Below are positions 59,125-64,000 of a DNA stretch of 64,000 nucleotides, one piece after another. Within the stretch, counting starts at the first letter, position 1. Every line of letters starts with the position of its first letter. Source of the stretch: Cellvibrionales bacterium (lineage in GTDB: Bacteria > Pseudomonadota > Gammaproteobacteria > Pseudomonadales > JAHEIH01); NCBI GenBank assembly GCA_024639455.1, contig JAHEIH010000009.1:21008-85007 (forward strand). Reading direction: 5' to 3'. The notes beneath the pieces are model-generated. The model was not told the origin of the DNA and did no database searches. It saw only the letters and a program-made list of their open reading frames with translations. A program made the translations under genes and the position numbers.

Positions 59125-59171
59125 TGTCTGCATTTTAGGTACAGACAGATCTCATGTTTATCTCCTATATT
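59125..59171 (+). promoter_or_regulatory. Candidate promoter with inverted repeat upstream of the comEA-like gene
   Basis: TATATT (59166-59171) is a fair -10. Transcription would start near 59178, the first base of the structured leader. No -35 consensus is present. Instead TGTCTG (59125-59130) and CAGACA (59142-59147) form an inverted repeat with an 11-base spacer over the -35 region, suggesting an activator site. Sequence pattern only. Confidence 0.4.
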
Positions 59172-59177
59172 AATTTT

Positions 59178-59300
59178 GCATCCCGGTGGTGAGCTGTAAC
59201 AGGAAGTTGCGGTGACCATGGATGGTGGCCAACAAGGATGTTGGTAGTGAGTGGATGCTCAGCGCCACCGGGGATGCGTTCTCACATCAAACAAGGAGTG
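59178..59300 (+). promoter_or_regulatory. Structured mRNA leader with CsrA/RsmA-type GGA hairpins
   Basis: An outer stem joins 59178-59194 to 59257-59277 (7+5+5 pairs with small bulges). Inside are hairpins GTAAC-AGGAA-GTTGC (59196-59210), ACC-ATGGAT-GGT (59215-59226) and CCAAC-AAGGAT-GTTGG (59229-59244); the latter two share CC at 59229-59230. Each loop exposes GGA; the third reads ACAAGGATGT, the core of the CsrA SELEX consensus. Another GGA is at 59253-59255, and the Shine-Dalgarno is within ACAAGGAG (59291-59298). No terminator follows, so it is read as the 5' leader of the downstream gene. Confidence 0.62.
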
Positions 59301-59307
59301 TTTGTAT

Positions 59308-59583
59308 ATGTTACATGTTAAACAGTGGATGTCTGCTTTGACCGCAGGCGTATTATTGGGGTTTTCGGCCATGGCCATGGCGCAGGAACCTGTGGATATC
59401 AACACCGCAAGCGTGGAGGTTATTGCAGAGGCGCTTAATGGCGTTGGGCTCAAAAGAGCTGAGGCTATTGTGGAATACCGTGAAAAACACGGTGCCTTTC
59501 AAAGCCTAGCGGACCTTGAGGCGGTAAAGGGTATTGGTGCTTCGACCCTATCTCGTAATCAAGACCGCATACTGTTCGAGTAA
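59308..59583 (+). CDS. ComEA-like exported helix-hairpin-helix DNA-binding protein
   Basis: From ATG 59308 the 91 residues comprise a signal peptide (about 1-25, ending AMAMAQ) and a single ComEA-type double helix-hairpin-helix domain: VDINTASVEVIAEALNGVG, then GLKRAEAIVEYREKHGAF and LADLEAVKGIGASTL. In competent bacteria periplasmic ComEA binds incoming DNA; many gammaproteobacteria carry such small proteins without proven competence. AAGGAG precedes the ATG. The frame is open back to 59251 (GTG), but the signal peptide defines the start. Confidence 0.9.
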   Translation: MLHVKQWMSALTAGVLLGFSAMAMAQEPVDINTASVEVIAEALNGVGLKRAEAIVEYREKHGAFQSLADLEAVKGIGASTLSRNQDRILFE

Positions 59584-59592
59584 TAACTTTCG

Positions 59593-59618
59593 CGGCTCGG
59601 TTTCTCCGAGCCGTTTTT
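59593..59618 (+). terminator. Terminator between the comEA-like and CBM9-like genes
   Basis: CGGCTCGG (59593-59600), loop TTTCT, CCGAGCCG (59606-59613), then TTTTT (59614-59618): a strong 8-bp GC-rich stem. It sits between convergent genes and touches the stop of the minus-strand gene. Confidence 0.88.
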
Positions 59619-60354
59619 AATCCACTAGACGAAGTTTTCCAAATACCGATGCGTCGATATAGCCAAGGTTTTTATCGCCGCTGCGGGGTGTGATTTCATG
59701 CGAACCAAGGAAGTGTTCGCGCTCTGGACTGCCATCGTTGTCGCAATAGGCAAGCATAAACCCCATGACCTTATTGGCCGTTAATTTAACTGGGGAGTGA
59801 TTTTGATGGCGCTTGAAGTTGTCATCGTAAATATCTATCGCTACTTCCCAGGTAATGGCGAAGGGCGCTTCAGTTTGCCGGGTCCACACGCTTTGAACGT
59901 GTTCATTTAATAGTACTACACCGTTTTCTTGTTCATCCCCAAAGTCGGCCACGTTGCCGTCTAGAGCAATGTGATAGGCGAAAGCGTTGTAGCTGTGTAG
60001 ATGATTGCCGCCAGAGGCGTCTTCGTCAATGAAAACTTCTAGTGTGTCGTCGTCCCAATAGCGGTCATAAGGGTCTGGGTGGGTGTCACTGAGCACGTCG
60101 TCGATAATCTCGGCGACTAGATAGAGTTTGTTATTATCCCAAGCAACCTTGAATTTGCCGCTGAAATCTTCAGCACTTGGTAGGCTGCCGATCATATGGT
60201 GGTTGAGTGGATGCCACTCGGCTCGCTGCCATACAGCGTCGTCAGGGCGGCCGTCAATGAGAACAGGTTGGTTAGATTTTATAGCGTCCATGGCGCTCAC
60301 AGGCAAAGATATTACGAGACCGGCGAGGGCAAGATATTGTTTCATCGATGGCAT
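59617..60354 (-). CDS. Secreted CBM9-like carbohydrate-binding domain protein
   Basis: A 245-residue protein with a signal peptide (about 1-22, ending VSA) and one domain like the carbohydrate-binding family 9 fold: PVLIDGRPDDAVWQRAEW, KVAWDNNKLYLVAEIIDDV, DDDTLEVFIDEDASGGNH and FAITWEVAIDI. Such stand-alone domains occur in marine bacteria; ligand unknown. No catalytic domain is attached. ATG 60354 has a strong AAGGAG 6 bases upstream; the frame extends to 60378 without support. Divergent from the LysR gene. Confidence 0.82.
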   Translation of the reverse strand: MPSMKQYLALAGLVISLPVSAMDAIKSNQPVLIDGRPDDAVWQRAEWHPLNHHMIGSLPSAEDFSGKFKVAWDNNKLYLVAEIIDDVLSDTHPDPYDRYWDDDTLEVFIDEDASGGNHLHSYNAFAYHIALDGNVADFGDEQENGVVLLNEHVQSVWTRQTEAPFAITWEVAIDIYDDNFKRHQNHSPVKLTANKVMGFMLAYCDNDGSPEREHFLGSHEITPRSGDKNLGYIDASVFGKLRLVD

Positions 60355-60449
60355 AGTGGCTCCTTTTTGCGGCAACATAGCACTTAATATTGGTCTTAAC
60401 TAGCGGGATCTTTAAAGATACACTGCAGGTCATTGAAGAGAGGTTATCC

Positions 60450-61358
60450 TTGCAGCAAAAAGATCTCGAGTTGTTTATTACCCTGTGTGAAACCTTGCAC
60501 TTTGCCCGTGCAGGGGAGCTGATGCACATGAGTCCATCGTCTGTAAGTCGCCATGTGCAGCGTATTGAACAGGCATTGGGCGTGGCGCTGCTAGAACGCG
60601 ACAATCGGCGCGTGATGTTAACGCGCGAGGGGATAATTTTTAAAAGACATGCCGAGCAAATGCTAGCGGGCTGGCAATCGATGCAGAGCGAGTTATACAG
60701 CGATGGGGTCGCGCTTGCTGGAGAAATAAGTTTGTATTGTTCGGTGACGGCGGCCTACAGCGTATTGGTGAGCATTATGGAGCAAATGCGTCGTCGCTAC
60801 CCCGACGTTGAGTTGAAATTGCACACTGGGGATGAGGCTGTGGCCATCGATCGTGTTGCTGCTGGAAAAGAAGATGTTGTGATCGCGGCCCATCCGGAAC
60901 AGTTGTCACAGCGTCTCAATTTTCTGACCTTGACGCACTCGCCATTGGTTTTTATTCAGCCGATGGTATCGTGCCCAAGCGAGACAATGCTTGCTGAAGC
61001 GCAGGTATCTGTCTCGTCAATTCCGTGGGGGCAGCTGCCGTTCATCATGCAGGAGGTGGGCTTGGCGCGCCGGCAATTGGATGCATGGTTTGCACAGCAG
61101 GGAATTGAACCTATGGTGTATGCTCAAGTGTCTGGTCATGAGGCCATTGTGAGTATGGTGGCTTTGGGGTTGGGCGTGGGAGTGGTGCCAGAATTAGTGT
61201 TGCAAAGCAGTCCGCTAGCGGATCGTGTTCGGGTGATAGATGTGCAGCCTCCGCTGCGACCCTATGCGGTGGGGGTGTGTGCGCTGCAAAGTCAGGTGCG
61301 AAACGATTTAATTCGTGCTTTTTGGGATTGTGCGAAATCGGCCTATGCAATCAACTAG
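60450..61358 (+). CDS. ilvY: LysR-family regulator IlvY-like
   Basis: A 302-residue LysR-type regulator with the N-terminal helix-turn-helix (FARAGELMHMSPSSVSRHVQRIEQALG) split at usual positions and a periplasmic-binding-like effector domain. The effector part resembles E. coli IlvY closely: ISLYCSVTAAYS, VELKLHTGDEA, QLPFIMQEVG and SGHEAIVSMVALGLGVGVVPE. IlvY activates ilvC in response to acetohydroxy acids. The TTG at 60450 is preferred: AGAGG precedes it and it aligns with the family start. ilvC is not next to it. Its target here is unknown. Confidence 0.87.
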   Translation: MQQKDLELFITLCETLHFARAGELMHMSPSSVSRHVQRIEQALGVALLERDNRRVMLTREGIIFKRHAEQMLAGWQSMQSELYSDGVALAGEISLYCSVTAAYSVLVSIMEQMRRRYPDVELKLHTGDEAVAIDRVAAGKEDVVIAAHPEQLSQRLNFLTLTHSPLVFIQPMVSCPSETMLAEAQVSVSSIPWGQLPFIMQEVGLARRQLDAWFAQQGIEPMVYAQVSGHEAIVSMVALGLGVGVVPELVLQSSPLADRVRVIDVQPPLRPYAVGVCALQSQVRNDLIRAFWDCAKSAYAIN

Positions 61359-61409
61359 CGCCACGCTAAGAATCCCCCTACAATAGCCACAACAACGTTG
61401 GTACGATGT

Positions 61410-62240
61410 ATGACTAATAATGACAGCCAAGACCCACAACAGGCCAATAGCGACTTGAGCGGAATTGAGAATATCCTGCCAGTGGATGAGCACGAGGAAG
61501 AAGTATCGGTGAACGGTAAAACCGAGCGCCGTCGAGGCATTTATCTGTTGCCTAACCTGTTTACCACAGCGGCGTTATTTTCGGGATTCTACTCTGTTGT
61601 CTCTGGTGTTAATGGCCAGTTTGAGGCGGCAGCGATTGCGATCTTTGTGTCGATGATTTTCGATGGATTGGATGGGCGAGTGGCGCGCCTGACCAATACC
61701 CAGAGTAAGTTTGGTGAGCAGTACGACAGCTTGGCAGATATGGTGTCTTTTGGTGTGGCGCCAGCCATGCTGATGTTTAACTGGGCGTTGGCAGATTTAG
61801 GTAAATTCGGCTGGGCCTGTTCATTTATCTACATGGCTTGTGCAGCGCTACGCTTGGCGCGTTTTAACGCCATGATTGATACCGCTGATAAAAATTTCTT
61901 TACCGGTTTGGCCAGTCCTGCTGCCGCCTGGGTTGTGGCAGGTATGGCGTGGGTTGGTCACGAACAAGGTTGGTCGGGTGAACTTTTGCCGCTAGGTTTG
62001 TCGTATGTAGTAGGAACGGTGACGGCGTTTGTCGGGTTTTTGATGATTGCCAATATCCGTTATAACAGTTTTAAAGGAATCGATCTGCGTGGGCGTGTAC
62101 CGTTCGTTGTTTTATTGATAGTGGTACTGGTGTTCGCGTTAGTGACAGTTGATCCTGCCCGCGTGTTGTTGGCTACTGCCGTTATCTATGCTTTTTCTGG
62201 TCCTTTGCAGTTTGTACTGGACAAGCTTAAGCCGGCATAA
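61410..62240 (+). CDS. pssA: CDP-diacylglycerol--serine O-phosphatidyltransferase PssA
   Basis: PssA makes phosphatidylserine, the precursor of phosphatidylethanolamine. It is the integral-membrane CDP-alcohol phosphotransferase type, unlike the phospholipase-D-like PssA of E. coli. The 276 residues have a hydrophilic N terminus (about 1-42) and eight or so helices. The motif DGLDGRVAR with following G and two D (Asp85, Asp88, Gly102, Asp106, Asp110) is complete. ATG 61410 is chosen over TTG 61398; ribosome-binding site is weak for both. pssA-msrP adjacency is common in pseudomonads. Confidence 0.94.
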   Translation: MTNNDSQDPQQANSDLSGIENILPVDEHEEEVSVNGKTERRRGIYLLPNLFTTAALFSGFYSVVSGVNGQFEAAAIAIFVSMIFDGLDGRVARLTNTQSKFGEQYDSLADMVSFGVAPAMLMFNWALADLGKFGWACSFIYMACAALRLARFNAMIDTADKNFFTGLASPAAAWVVAGMAWVGHEQGWSGELLPLGLSYVVGTVTAFVGFLMIANIRYNSFKGIDLRGRVPFVVLLIVVLVFALVTVDPARVLLATAVIYAFSGPLQFVLDKLKPA

Positions 62241-62256
62241 AAAGCCGCCTAACTTT

Positions 62257-62284
62257 CGCGCCGGCATTACAGGAGGCCGGCGTG
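62257..62284 (+). promoter_or_regulatory. Hairpin enclosing the msrP ribosome-binding site and start codon
   Basis: CGCGCCGGC (62257-62265) pairs with GCCGGCGTG (62276-62284), including one G-T pair. The Shine-Dalgarno AGGAG (62271-62275) is in the 10-base loop and the GTG start (62282-62284) is in the 3' arm. A third GCCGGC at 62231-62236 in the end of pssA could compete for pairing. Translation control is inferred. Confidence 0.48.
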
Positions 62285-63244
62285 CGACCATTTTTCATTC
62301 CCCAAATTCCTTCAAGTGAAATAACGCCAGAGCATATCTATCGTGACAGGCGTCGATTTATGGCGATGGCCGCGGCCGCGCCGCTGGCTATGGCGTTGCC
62401 CGCTTCAGCTAAAAATAGTGCGCTCTCTTTTATGTCTGCCGCCGATGTGGGTGTCGCCGGTGCCAATACAACGGAGGCGTTAACGCCCTTTGAGCATGTT
62501 ACCAGCTATAACAATTTCTATGAGTTTGGCTATCAAAAGGATGATCCTGAACGCTACGCTGATAAATTGACCGTCGACCCTTGGGCTGTGGAGATTGGTG
62601 GCCTTATCAATAATCCCAAGACGCTCACACTGGAAGATATTTTAGCGAGTGTTGATTTGGAGGAGCGCGTTTATCGTCTGCGCTGTGTAGAGGCTTGGTC
62701 CATGGTGATTCCGTGGGTGGGTTTTCCAATTTCAGCCCTTTTAAAGCAATTCGATATCCAGGGTGGCGCTAAATATGTCCGTTTTGAAACGCTTTATCGA
62801 CCTGCAGAAATGCCTGGGCAAAAATCATTGTTTAGCGGTATTGAGTATCCCTATGTGGAAGGATTGCGTCTCGATGAGGCTATGCACCCGTTGGCTATAT
62901 TGGCGGTTGGGCTCTATGGTAAAACCCTGCCAAATCAAAATGGCGCACCCATTCGCTTGGTGGTGCCTTGGAAATATGGTTTCAAGAGTATCAAGTCGAT
63001 AGTTAAGATTGAGCTTGTAGAAGAAATGCCTGCGACGACGTGGGCATTATCGGCGCCGCAAGAATATGGCTTTTACGCCAATGTGAATCCAGGCGTCAAC
63101 CATCCCCGTTGGAGTCAAGCGCGCGAGCGGCGGCTACCCAGTGGGTTGTTTAGTCGCAATATTATCGATACACAGATGTTTAATGGTTATTCTGACCAAG
63201 TAGCGAGTCTCTATTCAGGGTTGGATTTGAGGGATAATTATTAG
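62282..63244 (+). CDS. msrP: Protein-methionine-sulfoxide reductase catalytic subunit MsrP
   Basis: MsrP (YedY) is a periplasmic molybdopterin enzyme that repairs oxidised methionines in envelope proteins. The 320 residues have a twin-arginine signal ([22 protein letters not shown] broken near residues 21-42) and the molybdenum-ligating Cys135 in [29 protein letters not shown] is also typical. GTG start at 62282 with AGGAGG. Overlaps msrQ by one base. Confidence 0.96.
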   Translation: MRPFFIPQIPSSEITPEHIYRDRRRFMAMAAAAPLAMALPASAKNSALSFMSAADVGVAGANTTEALTPFEHVTSYNNFYEFGYQKDDPERYADKLTVDPWAVEIGGLINNPKTLTLEDILASVDLEERVYRLRCVEAWSMVIPWVGFPISALLKQFDIQGGAKYVRFETLYRPAEMPGQKSLFSGIEYPYVEGLRLDEAMHPLAILAVGLYGKTLPNQNGAPIRLVVPWKYGFKSIKSIVKIELVEEMPATTWALSAPQEYGFYANVNPGVNHPRWSQARERRLPSGLFSRNIIDTQMFNGYSDQVASLYSGLDLRDNY

Positions 63245-63825
63245 TGTGGCGTCGACCCATTATCCTTTGGCCGTTATTGGCGCTTCCCTTTTGTTATTTA
63301 ATGGCGCTTGGAGTGCTGGGTCAACTTGGCGCAGACCCTGCCAAAGAGTTAGTGCATAGTACCGGTGAATATGCCCTTTGGCTATTGATGCTAGTTATAC
63401 TGGCGTCTCCGCTACAGATGTTTGTGAGGCGTCGAGAGCTCATGCAAATTCGACGTCCATTGGGCGTCGCAGTTTTTGTGTATTTGGTCTTACACTTGAC
63501 GCTATATATCGTGACTTATCTAGGATTGTCGGTTGATGCCCTAGTGGAGGATCTTGTAGAAAGACCATACATCATTGTTGGTTCGTTGGCATTTTTATTG
63601 GCAGTGCCCATGGTGGTGACGTCTAATAATGCCTCGGTCAGACAATTGGGTCGTGCCTGGGGGCGTTTACACAAAGCCATTTATCCCATGGTGATACTTG
63701 CGTGTACTCATATTATTTGGCAGGTGAAATTTGATTACGGTCAAGCGGTCCTATATAGCACCTTCTTTATTGCTATGTTGTTGCTTCGCGTCCCTCAAAT
63801 TAAAGCTAAACTGATCAATAGATAG
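63244..63825 (+). CDS. msrQ: Heme-containing membrane subunit MsrQ
   Basis: MsrQ (YedZ) is a ferric-reductase-like b-type cytochrome that passes electrons from the quinone pool to MsrP. The 193 residues form about six helices with heme-ligand histidines in VYLVLHLTLYIVTYL and MVILACTHIIWQVKF, plus LVHSTGEYALWLL. GTG start overlapping msrP. Ends the operon; no clear terminator is visible after it. Confidence 0.94.
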   Translation: MWRRPIILWPLLALPFCYLMALGVLGQLGADPAKELVHSTGEYALWLLMLVILASPLQMFVRRRELMQIRRPLGVAVFVYLVLHLTLYIVTYLGLSVDALVEDLVERPYIIVGSLAFLLAVPMVVTSNNASVRQLGRAWGRLHKAIYPMVILACTHIIWQVKFDYGQAVLYSTFFIAMLLLRVPQIKAKLINR

Positions 63826-63861
63826 TCTGCTTGTTCGTTTTCTGACCGACAATAAGCCCAT

Positions 63862-63924
63862 TCAGTAAAAACTTCAGATATTTTCAAAATAACGCTTGCG
63901 TCCCCCGTTCGAAATACCTATAGT
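63862..63924 (+). promoter_or_regulatory. Probable rRNA operon P1-type promoter
   Basis: TTGCGT (63896-63901), 17 bases, TATAGT (63919-63924), then a GC-rich discriminator GCGCCTCC, the hallmark of growth-rate and stringently controlled rrn P1 promoters. An A/T-rich UP-element-like tract (about 63862-63892, AAAAAC, ATATTTTCAAAATAA) lies directly upstream. The gene it serves is beyond the window; a 16S-23S operon is the natural guess, a tRNA operon the alternative. Nothing else is seen from 63826 to 64000. Confidence 0.66.
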
Positions 63925-64000
63925 GCGCCTCCCTTGTCGAGGGGCTCTAACGAGCGAGATCGACGGGGTGTTTGGTGAAGCGAAATCGACAGCAAACAGA

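Noticed and set aside
59178..59300. Free-standing RsmY/RsmZ/CsrB-like sRNA in the comEA leader
   Set aside because: GGA hairpins fit, but there is no Rho-independent terminator before the start codon and the Shine-Dalgarno itself is one of the GGA sites. A GacA-type TGTAAG-N6-CTTACA box is also absent. A cis leader is the simpler reading.

Overview
The window is a 64 kb stretch of gammaproteobacterial core chromosome with almost no accessory DNA. Gene order from the shape-determination end (mreD-maf-rng-yhdP) through the PTS-Ntr/rpoN/lpt cluster, ibaG-murA-hisGDC, zapE-rplM-rpsI-petA, sspAB, yraN-lpoA-rsmI-rnpB, the dcw division/cell-wall cluster, and lpxC-secA-argJ closely follows Pseudomonas. 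Base composition is moderate (about 50-55% GC by eye). GTG and TTG starts are common. I infer an aerobic, probably marine, Pseudomonadales/Cellvibrionales-type organism; the sequence alone does not fix the genus.

Layout. 1-6.1 kb (+): end of mreD, maf, rng and yhdP. 6.1-15.4 kb (-): darP, mgtE, then ptsO-rapZ-ptsN-hpf-rpoN-lptB-lptA-lptC-kdsD-yrbG, covering nitrogen-PTS control, sigma-54, LPS export and KDO synthesis; kdsC is missing from its usual slot. 15.5-20.8 kb (+): a lone mlaC (no mlaF/E/D/B), ibaG, murA, hisG (short form), hisD, hisC. 20.8-24.4 kb: degS/algW, a Nif3-like gene, zapG and zapE. 24.5-29.3 kb (+): rplM-rpsI, petA followed by one reading frame that joins cytochrome b to cytochrome c1, and sspA-sspB. 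29.4-32.7 kb (-): dolP, a degenerate SIS-domain protein, yraN, lpoA. 32.8-34 kb (+): rsmI and the RNase P RNA gene. 34.2-50.8 kb (+): the complete dcw cluster from mraZ to ftsZ behind a phased MraZ-type operator, then lpxC, an M23 peptidase, secA and argJ (to 56.9 kb). 56.9-59.1 kb: lapA-lapB-pyrF. 59.1-63.8 kb: a small exported helix-hairpin-helix protein with a highly structured leader, a CBM9-like secreted protein, an ilvY-type regulator, pssA, and msrP-msrQ. The last 150 bases carry what looks like a ribosomal RNA operon promoter reading out of the window.

Most genes serve envelope growth: peptidoglycan precursors (murA, murC-G, ddl, mraY), division (ftsL/I/W/Q/A/Z, zapE, zapG), LPS synthesis and export (kdsD, lptA-C, lpxC, lapA/B) and envelope maintenance (yhdP, mlaC, dolP, degS, lpoA). 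I found no prophage, transposon, CRISPR array or defence island. The most notable non-coding signal is the leader of the comEA-like gene at 59.18-59.30 kb: GGA motifs in stacked hairpin loops and in the Shine-Dalgarno, one closely matching the CsrA/RsmA consensus. Other points of interest are the petB-petC fusion, the 10-bp-phased MraZ array, and a hairpin that encloses the msrP start codon. No stretch over 300 bases lacks a gene or RNA; the largest gaps (33998-34268 and 59081-59307) are described as regulatory features.
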